A stretch of 64,000 bases of DNA. Origin: Bacteroidaceae bacterium. GTDB lineage: Bacteria; Bacteroidota; Bacteroidia; Bacteroidales; Bacteroidaceae. Below, piece by piece: positions 29,201-37,560 of this stretch (position 1 is the first letter of the stretch; every line of letters starts with the position of its first letter). The notes under the pieces are model-generated. The model was not told the DNA's origin, made no database searches, and worked only from the letters and a program-made list of their open reading frames with translations. The position numbers and the translations under genes were made by a program. The stretch lies in assembly GCA_017461605.1 (NCBI GenBank), contig JAFTXN010000010.1, positions 1-64,000 on the forward strand, in the 5' to 3' direction.

Positions 29201-29326
29201 AGCGGCATCCGTCTGCCGGCTGACATCTACAACACCGAGGGACGCCTCATCCGCAAGGCTGCCACTACACTGGAAGGTCTTGAGCAAGGCATCTATATCA
29301 TCAATGGTAACAAAGTCATCCTATAA
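26240..29326 (+). CDS. Secreted CotH-family protein with discoidin, dockerin and cohesin-like domains
   Basis: A 1028-aa exported protein. A signal peptide (about 1-24) is followed by an N-terminal region and a discoidin-like domain (about 195-350, LDKDINTFFHSTWSS). The CotH domain (about 390-760) contains the kinase-fold metal motif V-W-D647-F-D649-W-A-Y-G and VKIKGRGNSSW. A dockerin-like pair of calcium loops follows (about 771-835: GDVNQDGYITAADVVCVLNY and ADADYSKSITINDAVHI), then a cohesin-like beta-sandwich (about 845-960) and a sorting-like tail (IYNTEGRLIRK..GIYIINGNK). CotH proteins are atypical protein kinases in spore formers; in this non-sporulating lineage the substrate is unknown. 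The next gene starts 36 nt later, probably in the same operon. Confidence 0.88.
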   Translation: MKTTRHLLLTLFCSLPLFLCEARATSTDDTTPLCVYLNNGQADVFPADLIKSQVQADGKLSITLISDSVISYNLSEVSSVGAPPTDLPTFTSFKFNNKYNDQVFTDVIATISADRVTATVGAIGKRLTPSFQMNMDNAKAYVNGIEQQSKVSRLRFEKPITYTLALPEHRQLTYRLVQDEIWSKPEEVVETSPITLTADMLSTNAPSNYDEGLDKLLDKDINTFFHSTWSSNAYDTYQPLPLDQHPYIEVSLQKAINKFRISYTSRPNSDKYFPTALLFQASYDDGKTWTDLRTLTSDNDGLPTTGYSISYTSPVIKAEKPFTLLRITMTSASYKNYLVWAEFSMEEVLKEEIKESELLEPARYAYEWIPYGREVPVSVSWLTDEATQVPRIDIDIEGGAMVEDKETYLNALITIDGAEVFPDFQDSVKIKGRGNSSWAGTWGKSPYRLKFDSSVKPFGLTKGKSWVLLANRQTGSMLSNAMAMKIASMVQTAGANRIVPVELYINGNYRGSYNFTQHVGLANNSIDLEDETYAVLLELDSYYDEDYKFMSSSYDLPVNIKDPDLSEYPSPDSKMAGIQEDFNNFCDAVYSGTDEYASLLNADMFARFMLVNELVLNLELGHPKSTFLYKEDLRALHSRYVFGPVWDFDWAYGYETTSSYCDEKPERNYYSELWGKGYSFFGDIRHNSEEVRRACYKEWKDFMEQHLDELIEYVHDYYNYAKPSFEHNAELWGDGYSYGAIADKTADWLRKRAEYIYNNIEAFELDKPMTISIGDVNQDGYITAADVVCVLNYILGLENESFSFGQADADYSKSITINDAVHIIALAMNQSAAATRQLNLPRAEATLQPQAFQASVGTETAMPLVLNITEGSYNALQFDITLPAEVLLTDVQLPEALAGCTHHFTQLNESTYRILLYSSAGRSLPYGPCTLSLGITPQTQPAPSHCLLSIENALIATAQGEDLRIAPRTTAFGMGQATDIHDVRLNESGIRLPADIYNTEGRLIRKAATTLEGLEQGIYIINGNKVIL

Positions 29327-29362
29327 TCACACATACCCACTCGGTAAAAACACCTGACACAC

Positions 29363-30568
29363 ATGAAACGATTATTCCAACATATCACAGCCATGCTCCT
29401 GCTGCTGACAGCCTCCACCGGCCACCTCGCAGCCGCCGAGTACGTCACTGCCGTTTTCACAGAGACCGAAGCCGGCAAAGCCTGGGATGTTGACATCCGA
29501 CTCCGCAACACCAACACCAACTACACAGCCTTTCAGATGGACCTCAGCTTGCCCGACGGAGTAAGCTATGTCGAAGGCAGCCTGGCCCCATCGTCACGCA
29601 TCGCCACTCATAGCGCATTGGCATCCACCTTGTCAGATGGCAAGTTGCGCCTGCTGGCTTATTCGGCCACCAATACCGCCATCACCGGTGTGGGCGAGAA
29701 CTCCATTCTTACCTTAAAACTGCAAGCCGACCAGGCACTTAGCCCCGGCAACTACCCTGTCACCATCTCCAACATCCTGCTCTCGCTCCGCACCGGTGTG
29801 GAACAAACGCTTGACGACGCCAATGTCACGCTGGTAGCCTCCTCGCACCTCACCAAGACCTACCACCTCATCTACATGGTCGATGGAGTGGAATATGCCC
29901 GACAGGAGCATGAAGCCGGAAGCGTTATCACCCCTCTCGAAGCCCCCGAGAAAGAGGGCCACACTTTCAGTGGATGGCAGAACCTGCCTGAGGTTATGCC
30001 CGAAAGTGACGTAACCGTCACCGGCACATTCACTGCCAACACTTACAACCTCATCTACCTGTTGGACGGTGTGGAGCATCACCGCGAACCCGTGATATTC
30101 GGGGCTGCCATCACTCCCCTCGCAGCCCCCGAGAAGGAGGGACACACCTTCAGCGGATGGCAGAACCTGCCTAAAACCATGCCGGCGCACGACGTAACCG
30201 TCACCGGCACATTCACGGTGAACACTTACGTCGCCAACTTCTACCTGGACGGAAAGCTATACGCTAAGCAAGAGGTAGCCTTTGGCGCCACTATTCCCCT
30301 GCCTGAAGTAACACCTGCCGAGGGTTATGCCTTCAGCGGATGGCAAAACGTACCCACCACCATGCCGGCACACGACATCGACATCCACGGTACCACCATC
30401 GACACCGGCATCGAGAGCATCTTCACCGACGCAGCACACATCACCCTGCGGCAGGCCACCGACATCCGCGACTTGAGCGGTCGCCTGGTACGCCAAGGTG
30501 CCACCACCCTCCGAGGATTGCCGCGCGGTATCTATCTTATCGGTACGCAGAAAGTCTTTGTGAGATAA
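29363..30568 (+). CDS. Cohesin-like/InlB-repeat surface protein
   Basis: A 401-aa exported protein. A signal peptide (about 1-25) precedes a cohesin-like domain (about 27-160, with AFQMDLSLPDGVSYVEGSL and ENSILTLKLQADQALSPG). Three Listeria-Bacteroides (InlB B-type) repeats follow at about 165-225, 226-283 and 284-345, each ending EGHTFSGWQNLP or similar plus MPxxDVTVTGTFT. A sorting-like tail (IRDLSGRLVRQ..GIYLIGTQK) closes the protein. Its N-terminal domain resembles the cohesin-like module of the upstream CotH protein, which also carries a dockerin, so the pair could interact; that is inference. A strong terminator follows at 30607. Confidence 0.85.
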   Translation: MKRLFQHITAMLLLLTASTGHLAAAEYVTAVFTETEAGKAWDVDIRLRNTNTNYTAFQMDLSLPDGVSYVEGSLAPSSRIATHSALASTLSDGKLRLLAYSATNTAITGVGENSILTLKLQADQALSPGNYPVTISNILLSLRTGVEQTLDDANVTLVASSHLTKTYHLIYMVDGVEYARQEHEAGSVITPLEAPEKEGHTFSGWQNLPEVMPESDVTVTGTFTANTYNLIYLLDGVEHHREPVIFGAAITPLAAPEKEGHTFSGWQNLPKTMPAHDVTVTGTFTVNTYVANFYLDGKLYAKQEVAFGATIPLPEVTPAEGYAFSGWQNVPTTMPAHDIDIHGTTIDTGIESIFTDAAHITLRQATDIRDLSGRLVRQGATTLRGLPRGIYLIGTQKVFVR

Positions 30569-30606
30569 CCGAACAGCATACTCCCAGAGAAATACAACGA
30601 TAGCCA

Positions 30607-30653
30607 CAGTGCCCCGAAGACTCATCTTGACTTCGGGGCACTGTTTCTCTTTT
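30607..30653 (+). terminator. Terminator of the CotH/InlB-repeat operon
   Basis: A 13-bp stem, CAGTGCCCCGAAG with CTTCGGGGCACTG, encloses an 11-nt loop and is followed by TTTCTCTTTT. Confidence 0.92.
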
Positions 30654-30924
30654 GTTCAACCGGCATGTCTCATCTGCTCATACCGCGTTTCCCGTTTGCT
30701 CATACCCGCTACGCTACGCTCGTCCCCCCCTTGGTTGAGATTATCTTATTTGTTCATACCCCCTCCGGTTTGTTCATATCCCTCACCCGTTCCGGGAGTT
30801 ACCCTACCTTAGAGGAGCAGCGCCATCCGGCTTGTTCGCATGCTGACAATCAAAAGGAAAAATCATCCGGACAGGGCTGCCCCACTAAGGTGAGAGGTAT
30901 GAGCAAACGGCGAAGTATTTTCAA
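30654..30924. other. Intergenic stretch with reiterated GCTCATACC words
   Basis: No gene is supported. The motif GCTCATACC (or GTTCATACC) occurs repeatedly at about 30678-30775 and, inverted as GGTATGAGCAA, near 30897. Similar words flank both copies of the 109-nt element (about 138 and 31212). It appears to be outer debris of the dispersed element. Confidence 0.5.
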
Positions 30925-31290
30925 CTGATTAAACAGAGGAAACGGCCTGAAAGGCCGGCAAGCCCTCAGCTCGGGGCAGCGCCCCGAGTATATGCAACGA
31001 CGATGAACGCGCCCTGCAGGGGCAAAAGCAGTATTCCCGAGATGGTTCACATAGGCTTTTGCCCTTACAGGGCGCATGGTGAATATGCGTTCTGTTCTTA
31101 GGGCGTTGCCCTAAGCTGAGGGCTTCCTCCCCTTTCAGGGGAGTTTTCGGGGTGGGTATGAACGCTTCGGGGCGAACGTACATGAGGGTGTTCCGTTTGT
31201 TTATGAGCGTATACCGTCTGCTCATACCCCCTCCGCTTCGCTCGTCCCACTAAGGTAGAGGAGCTCCCGGAACGGGTGAGGGGTATGAGC
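30925..31290. repeat. Dispersed intergenic repeat, copy 2 (fuller copy)
   Basis: The interval contains the 109-nt block (31062-31170) that matches 1-109 in the same orientation. Preceding it is a chain of small palindromes: GGCCTGAAAGGCC, CTCGGGGCAGCGCCCCGAG, GCCCTGCAGGGGC and GCCCTTACAGGGC. Following it is a shared CTGCTCATACCCCCTCCGCT segment. Frames across it yield low-complexity R/P/G-rich proteins and are rejected. Confidence 0.8.
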
Positions 31291-31319
31291 AAGCTGCGGA
31301 GTTATTTTAATAGATAAAA

Positions 31320-31371
31320 CAGAGCAAATAGCCTAAACCATAGGCCGGTGACCTTTGGTTTAGGCTATTTG
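31320..31371 (-). terminator. Terminator-like hairpin after the GEVED gene
   Basis: A perfect 16-bp stem, CAAATAGCCTAAACCA with TGGTTTAGGCTATTTG (31325-31340 and 31356-31371), encloses a 15-nt loop. It is followed on the minus strand by CTCTGTTTTAT. It lies about 50 nt past the stop of the 1386-aa gene. Confidence 0.75.
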
Positions 31372-31421
31372 TCAATGATAGGCTATTTGCCAATGAGATG
31401 TACATTGTACATCCGTTAATA

Positions 31422-34400
31422 TCACAACAACAGTTTCTTACCGTTGACAATGTAGAAGCCCTTTCCGGGTTTCGTTACGCGACGACCTTGCATGTCGTAA
31501 ATGATTGTTTCGTCAAGATTGCCTGCGGGAAGACCTTCGATGCCGGTCGTATCATCAGCCCCAAAGCGAATGCGGATGGATTTCATGTCGCCGGGCACAT
31601 TCAGGTAGGCCTTGTGGTTGTAGACCTTGAATGCTGATTCCTTACGGTAGAAACCGGCTATGCCTTCCTTGATGGTAAGCACATAGTTCACGGAGCCATC
31701 GGTAGGAAGTGCCACATCGGAAAACTCCTGATAACCTGCATAGCCGCGCAACAGGTTGCCCTCAACAGGTGTGCCGGCCGTGCCGGTATACTCAAAGGTA
31801 TAATCACCTTGCTCGCCACGGAGCACAACACCGGTGTTTGCCGGGATGATGTCCGAAATCTCTGACAGGACAATAACTCCCACATCGTTTCCTTCCGCAT
31901 CCTTACCATCCATTACGGGATCCTGAATAGCAACATACGCTGCCACATTCTCCGGAATGAGCACTGACTCGTTGGCATAGAAGGTGGCTATACCATGTTC
32001 GCTGATGGTTACAACTTCGGGGGCAAGGAAGTCGGCATAGTCAACTTCCACAATAAAGAACCGGCTACCGACATCTTTATTGTTATATGCACTTGCATTA
32101 TTCCACAAAGCCAAGAATCCGTCACGGTAGTTCCAATAGTTGTTGCCATCACTGGCCATTCGGATATAGGACGCTTCTTCGCTACCTAAATTGATATAAC
32201 CATGGAACGTGGTGGTGTGTGTGGTGGCATCGGGTGATACCATCGATGCACGAGCACCGGCTTCACTACCTGTCATACCCAGCACTTTGGCAAAACCGGT
32301 GGAGATGTTATATATTTTATATCCGCCACCATCCTGCTGCACAAAGGACCAAAGACCCATATTGTCGTTCACTGCTGTGCTGTTCGAGAGTTTCAGATTT
32401 CCAACAGCATCAGTATAGTCTGCATTAAGGCTGACATATCCACCCTTTCCATTCCGGATGGTATAGAACGGGGGAGTCATGTAGCTGACATGGATATTCA
32501 TTCCGTCAATATTCACCACGACCACTTTGTCATCAACATCCTGTGCGAAGATGTCCTCCTTTTGAATATATTCAAGCGTCTCAATGGTTGCTCCGTTCTC
32601 GAATTGTTCGCCATCGAAAGTGATAGTAGCCGCATCGTCTCCGAATACAGTCACCTGATAATTGTTGTATTGGGGCTCAAACTCACACAATTGCCAGAGC
32701 GAGCACGCATTACCACTACCGGGGCCACCGGAGTGAGAGTTGGGTTGCAAATTGGTGCATGTTCCATCACTTGAAGTACCATTGTTGTTAAGATACTTGT
32801 CACCACTGAGACCAAAGGTTACCACATTGGCTACCTTGTCCTTTCCGCCTACGCCAAACGTCCAAGCAGTTTGTTTCTGTGCGCTTGCTGTTATCTTACT
32901 TCCATCACTGTTGATGTACTTTCCCGAAACGACGCTCTTGATGTAATAGGTGCCTTCGGTCTCACCAGGCTCGAACATCAAATAGGTAGGTTCTGCCGAC
33001 CGACCATTTATCACCGTACCATTATCGCTAATGAATCGCTCTGTGCTGTGTGCTGCACCTGAGCGACATTCCAAGGTGTAATACATCTCAGGATTGATTG
33101 CTGTAACGACTTTGGGAGCGATATATTCTACAATAATCTTGCTGTTCTCCTTATCAACTGTTATAACTGAGGTATAGTTTCCCACCTTCTTTGCAACGAT
33201 ATCTGTCGCCGTGAGAAAACTGGTGGAAGTGAGCGTATCGCCTTTCGCATAATCGGCATCTTCGAAGGTAAGGCCTCCACGCTCATTGCCAACAACCTCT
33301 ACGATGTAGTCGAGCGCATATACGTTGGGGTTCTCGATGATCCACAACACTGAGCCATGGTCACTCCATGTCCAGTTACGTACAGCAAATTGGGCTTCGT
33401 TGGTTGTGATACAGGCGAAGTTTGTAGAACCATCGCTATATCCGCCACCGGCATGGATACCGAAGGTACCTGAGTAATCGTCACCGCTATTGACACGTAT
33501 GCCGTCCAGTGCCGTTTTGGTTTCAGTAAACTTGTAGTTTCTGCCATCGCGGGTCACATAGGCCTTTCTTTCGGGCTGGTAGAGATAGTACTTACCCTCT
33601 TCCTCAATGATCTGCCATACGACAGTTTCATCAAACGGGCTCACCTCTTCCTGATAAGTATTGGCCACAGTGGCATCACCGGGAAGATTGTTATGAGCAT
33701 GGTTGGTCACACCGCGCAGACTGACATAGTCGTTGGTGATGCTACTGTTGTAAGCCCAATATCCTTCACCACTCTTGGCGGAAATCTGATAGAGCTTGTA
33801 GTTCTTCAACTCAGAGAGCGAAGTTACCTGGTAATAAGGGATTGCTGTTGTGGTGTAGGTTACGGTTATCACACGATCTTCAATATTGACAGCACCCGTA
33901 TATCCTTCCACTGCGATAGGAGCTACCTGCTCTGCAGAGAAGAACTGCGTAGCGCGTACAGTGCCACCATCAAGGGTTTCGATATTGGCATAGACCGCAC
34001 CACCCTTACCTTCAAGACCTACCACCTCAACGGTATAGAGTTGCTCTTGCTGCATATCACCCTTGATACTTACCTGGCTACCACGCATATATTCTGCAGG
34101 AATGGTATATGTTCCATCACCGGCGATGGCCGTATAGGGAACATTTACCTCAATCCAGTTGGGGTTGCCATTGTCATCGAGTTGCTGCGATGCATTGACA
34201 TTGTAGCCATACTTCAGCAAGAAGCCATATTGCACGAAACCAGGGGCGGGAATGTCCTTCACTTGCAAGGGTTGACCATAGTCGGACACGTAATTCTGCA
34301 AGGCACTCTCATCACTCGCCAACACGATGTCGCCATTCAGCTGCGATGCGTTCACTGTTACATTATCACCATGCACGTCGAGCATCACATCCACATATCC

Positions 34401-35582
34401 ACCTCCATCGGAGATAATGGTGCTTCCACCGGCCGGATTAAGACTGTTCCAATCCACCTTGTAGCGCATACGATAGAAACCGGCGGGCGTTCCGGCAGGA
34501 ATGGTAAATTTGGGTACACCCCCACCAATGGTGTTTCCGTTGTTGGTGGTTGTACCGTCACTCTTGCGCCAGACTCCATTAACTTGAGCCGCACTATAAC
34601 TTACAATTTCGCTACCCTCGGCAGGTGTACCATCGTCATTCACTGTGTACTCGAATCTGCCGTCATTGTTCCAGTCAACATATACATAAGCGCTCATCCA
34701 ATTGCCTGTATAGTTGAATGTGGGCTGCACTTCTGCACCAGCTTTTCCCGAGAATACGCTCAAAGCGGTATTGTCGGTATAAACTTTACCTTGGGTTGCA
34801 GCAGACGAGTAGCTGACACCGTCAGCCGTGAGGCCAACACCATTGAGGCGACGATCAGTGCGCGTGCTCGCTGCATCTTTTTCGTAAGTGAGTGCATACT
34901 TGTCGGTGGAGAATCGCTTGTCGGGACTATTGTCGACCACAATTTCGTCGAAGTAGGCATACCAATCGGCTGCATCGGCATGAGGTGAGCGCACATCGGG
35001 AACGATGACCAAAGAGTAGATATCGATACCGCTGTTAGCATTCTCCTCCTTAGAGTAAGAGAATCCCTTGAAGCTGACAACAACATCCTGCCAGCCTTCT
35101 TTGGGCTTTACATTCGAAGTAGTGACTGCCCAGAACTGTTCGTCCTCGCCATCTTGCCAGTTCCAGCTTTCTTCCACTCGCTTACCAAGTCCGATGACCA
35201 TCATACGGCTGTCGGCAGGTTTGTCCTTGAGGTAGGTCATGATATGGATATATTGCAACTGCTTGGTCATACGGATGGGCTCTTTGAGGTCGATACGCAC
35301 GCCAAAGGTATTACTGCCATAGCGACTGCGACGCAACTTCACAACCTTCTCTGTAGCATTGGGAGCAGTGCCCAACACTTCGTCAACTTCGGTATCCGGG
35401 TTATTAACGACGGATGCATCGAAGTCAATGACCGGAGTCTCGGCGCGGAAAGGGCTTTCCACCCATGTGTCGTAAACACTTATAGACTTATAATCTTCGC
35501 TGTCGAAGGTTATCGTGGTCTGTGCCTGTGCGGTGAGTCCGAAAAACATCAACGCAGCAGAAAGGATGATATTCTTTTTCAT
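31422..35582 (-). CDS. Large secreted GEVED-domain protein with sorting-like tail
   Basis: A 1386-aa exported protein. A signal peptide (MKKNIILSAALMFFGLTAQA) precedes an N-terminal beta-sandwich-like domain (about 22-215), which could bind carbohydrate. Around 285-400 is a GEVED-type domain (SAYVYVDWNNDGRFEY then IPAGTPAGFYRMRYKVDW). The rest is beta-rich, with trefoil-like repeats (LYQISAKSGEGYWAY, YYTLECRSGAAHSTERF and VSLNADYTDAVGNLKL). The last 45 residues (IYDMQGRRVTKPGKGFYIVN) are a type-A sorting-like tail. It follows the GH29 fucosidase by 38 nt on the same strand, so the two probably form an operon. No catalytic motif is recognised. Confidence 0.8.
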   Translation of the reverse strand: MKKNIILSAALMFFGLTAQAQTTITFDSEDYKSISVYDTWVESPFRAETPVIDFDASVVNNPDTEVDEVLGTAPNATEKVVKLRRSRYGSNTFGVRIDLKEPIRMTKQLQYIHIMTYLKDKPADSRMMVIGLGKRVEESWNWQDGEDEQFWAVTTSNVKPKEGWQDVVVSFKGFSYSKEENANSGIDIYSLVIVPDVRSPHADAADWYAYFDEIVVDNSPDKRFSTDKYALTYEKDAASTRTDRRLNGVGLTADGVSYSSAATQGKVYTDNTALSVFSGKAGAEVQPTFNYTGNWMSAYVYVDWNNDGRFEYTVNDDGTPAEGSEIVSYSAAQVNGVWRKSDGTTTNNGNTIGGGVPKFTIPAGTPAGFYRMRYKVDWNSLNPAGGSTIISDGGGYVDVMLDVHGDNVTVNASQLNGDIVLASDESALQNYVSDYGQPLQVKDIPAPGFVQYGFLLKYGYNVNASQQLDDNGNPNWIEVNVPYTAIAGDGTYTIPAEYMRGSQVSIKGDMQQEQLYTVEVVGLEGKGGAVYANIETLDGGTVRATQFFSAEQVAPIAVEGYTGAVNIEDRVITVTYTTTAIPYYQVTSLSELKNYKLYQISAKSGEGYWAYNSSITNDYVSLRGVTNHAHNNLPGDATVANTYQEEVSPFDETVVWQIIEEEGKYYLYQPERKAYVTRDGRNYKFTETKTALDGIRVNSGDDYSGTFGIHAGGGYSDGSTNFACITTNEAQFAVRNWTWSDHGSVLWIIENPNVYALDYIVEVVGNERGGLTFEDADYAKGDTLTSTSFLTATDIVAKKVGNYTSVITVDKENSKIIVEYIAPKVVTAINPEMYYTLECRSGAAHSTERFISDNGTVINGRSAEPTYLMFEPGETEGTYYIKSVVSGKYINSDGSKITASAQKQTAWTFGVGGKDKVANVVTFGLSGDKYLNNNGTSSDGTCTNLQPNSHSGGPGSGNACSLWQLCEFEPQYNNYQVTVFGDDAATITFDGEQFENGATIETLEYIQKEDIFAQDVDDKVVVVNIDGMNIHVSYMTPPFYTIRNGKGGYVSLNADYTDAVGNLKLSNSTAVNDNMGLWSFVQQDGGGYKIYNISTGFAKVLGMTGSEAGARASMVSPDATTHTTTFHGYINLGSEEASYIRMASDGNNYWNYRDGFLALWNNASAYNNKDVGSRFFIVEVDYADFLAPEVVTISEHGIATFYANESVLIPENVAAYVAIQDPVMDGKDAEGNDVGVIVLSEISDIIPANTGVVLRGEQGDYTFEYTGTAGTPVEGNLLRGYAGYQEFSDVALPTDGSVNYVLTIKEGIAGFYRKESAFKVYNHKAYLNVPGDMKSIRIRFGADDTTGIEGLPAGNLDETIIYDMQGRRVTKPGKGFYIVNGKKLLL

Positions 35583-35620
35583 GAGTTTCTGTTTTTATGA
35601 TGAGTGTTGATGTCTGCGTA

Positions 35621-37129
35621 TTAATATACATTCAAGTTAGAAAGCAAGGGACAAGCACGGCTGTCGAGAATCGTGATGCGCAATTTCATTGCCCGGTATC
35701 CGTCGCCATAACTATTACTGGTACTGCCATTGAGCGGAATGATGCGTTTGTAACCCACTGTGGTCGTCTGCATATCCGGACAGAGTTCGGTCCAAGTTGC
35801 ACCATCTTCGCTGTATTCTATCATAAAGTCCTTGATGCGCTGCCCCAACTTGATAGGCTCTTGCATCACAAGGTAACGTATCACCTGCGGAGTGTTCCAA
35901 GTGAGGGTGATGGTAGCATCAAGATCGCCATCGTTCGTACCCCAGTAAGTCTCTTTGTCACCATCGGTGAGATTTCCTACTTCATACTTGCCACCCGTGC
36001 GCGTGTCGCTCACCTCGATGGTGGCAACTTTTGCCAAGTCGGTGGCAGGTTCGTTGAGTCCCTCAACAGGCCATGCAAGACGATTGTGGAGCAGTTTGCC
36101 CAACTTCACAAGTTCGTTTACTGTTTGGTCGGGGAGTACGCCATATTGATTGGGCGGACAGTTGAGAATGAGCGTAGCGTTGCGACCCACGGTTTCGAGG
36201 TACATTTGGAACAAGCGTTCGGCGCTCTTCATCGTTTCGCCGTTGTGCCAGAACCAACCGCCACTGGTCGCCTTGGCATCACTCTCTCCGGGATTCCAAA
36301 ACCATCCGTTGATATCGCCCTCCTCGCGCACCACGGTTTCAGACAGGTAATCGGTCATCGCCCAGTCGGTTTCGCCGGCATAGCCCGACTCATTGCCAAT
36401 CCAACGGGCTTCACCACCTACTCCCCACATGATACAGTTGGGTGCAATGCGGTGTACACGAGCACGCAGGTTGGGCACGTCGTAATAGATTTCGGCATCG
36501 ATGTTGCGTGATCCACCCTCGCCACCATAGTAGCCATCGCCACCTCGAGCACCATCAAACCACATTTCGAATTGATCAGAACCATACGCTGCCAATTCCT
36601 CACATTGCTTCAAGAAGACCTCGGTTACATAGGTATCCTTACCATAGTGCGCAGAGTTGCGATCCCACGGCGAGATATAGAAGCCATACTTCATTCCGTG
36701 CTTCACACTCGCTGTAGCAAACAATTGAGGGATATTTGCGTTTTTTCCATAATCGTTGCCGGCATTTACAATGCTGTGTGTGGTGGTAGCAGTGGGCCAC
36801 AGACAGAAACCGTCGTGGTGCTTCACCACAGCGATGCCGCCACGCATGCCCGCAGCCTTTACAGAGGTTACCCACTGTTCGGGGTTAGGCATTGCCAAAG
36901 GGGCATATATAGCCTCATCCTCGTCACCAAAGCCCCACTCCTTTCCTGTAAAGGTGTTCATTCCATAATGGAAGAAAGCATAAAACTCCGTTTCGTTCCA
37001 CAATATCTGCCTTTCGTGAGGCACCGGATGACAAGGAGCCGGCGCATTGTCCGGATTGGGTAAGTCGTAATTCTGAGCCATTCCCAGTGTGGGTATCGCC
37101 AAACCGACCAACAATGTTTTGATTCTCAT
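35621..37129 (-). CDS. GH29 alpha-L-fucosidase
   Basis: A 502-aa exported glycoside hydrolase. A signal peptide (about 1-19) is followed by a GH29 (beta/alpha)8 barrel (about 40-350) with the substrate-binding KHHDGF (H104-H105) and the catalytic nucleophile D192 in EMWFDGARG. The C-terminal 140 residues form a discoidin-like domain (LTDGDKETYWGTNDGD). GH29 enzymes release alpha-linked fucose, for example from host glycans. The expected acid/base is not assigned here. It is the first gene of a two-gene operon with the GEVED protein and, unlike its neighbours, lacks a sorting-like tail. No susC/susD pair is nearby. Confidence 0.93.
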   Translation of the reverse strand: MRIKTLLVGLAIPTLGMAQNYDLPNPDNAPAPCHPVPHERQILWNETEFYAFFHYGMNTFTGKEWGFGDEDEAIYAPLAMPNPEQWVTSVKAAGMRGGIAVVKHHDGFCLWPTATTTHSIVNAGNDYGKNANIPQLFATASVKHGMKYGFYISPWDRNSAHYGKDTYVTEVFLKQCEELAAYGSDQFEMWFDGARGGDGYYGGEGGSRNIDAEIYYDVPNLRARVHRIAPNCIMWGVGGEARWIGNESGYAGETDWAMTDYLSETVVREEGDINGWFWNPGESDAKATSGGWFWHNGETMKSAERLFQMYLETVGRNATLILNCPPNQYGVLPDQTVNELVKLGKLLHNRLAWPVEGLNEPATDLAKVATIEVSDTRTGGKYEVGNLTDGDKETYWGTNDGDLDATITLTWNTPQVIRYLVMQEPIKLGQRIKDFMIEYSEDGATWTELCPDMQTTTVGYKRIIPLNGSTSNSYGDGYRAMKLRITILDSRACPLLSNLNVY

Positions 37130-37477
37130 AAACTTTGTTCTTAAGGTTAACTATTACTTTTTTGATTAGATTTCTTTCGTCGTCAGGCCATAGCCTCGGC
37201 AAAATTGCAGCCACCTCTCAGGGACACTCACAAGGGAAGTTGCAACAAAAACACCGTGATTATCAAGGCCAAAAATACTAAAAACACCGAAAATAGGAAT
37301 TCCGTTGCTTACCAAACAGGCATAAATTAACATATATTGGTATCCGATAAGCTTTTATCAGCAAACGGCCTATCCACTGACTGAGTAGCCTTTGCGTAGC
37401 CCTACACAGAGAGTTTCGCCCTCGGGACTCCTCAGGGAAGCAACTGTGAGCGCACCCTTCAGGGGTATCTCTTGTCA
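37130..37477 (-). other. Upstream region of the fucosidase operon
   Basis: No gene is supported. On the minus strand a -7-like CAATTTTG lies near 37203-37210 (TGCAATTTTGCC), with TTGT about 22 nt upstream. It is a weak but plausible promoter about 75 nt before the fucosidase start. The rest shows no structure. Confidence 0.45.
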
Positions 37478-37522
37478 TACAAAAAAAACAACGAGGGCCG
37501 TCCCCATACGGAACAGCCCTCG
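37478..37522 (-). terminator. Terminator of the giant LamG gene
   Basis: On the minus strand a 13-bp stem, CGAGGGCTGTTCC with GGGACGGCCCTCG (two G-U), is capped by a short GTATG loop and followed by TTGTTTTTTTTG. Confidence 0.93.
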
Positions 37523-37560
37523 CCTGCGTCTTTTTGTTCTTATTATTCACTCTGTTCTTT

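Noticed and set aside
31398-31414. GATGTACATTGTACATC palindrome as an operator
   Set aside because: It lies at the 3' end of a gene pair, away from any promoter, and occurs once.
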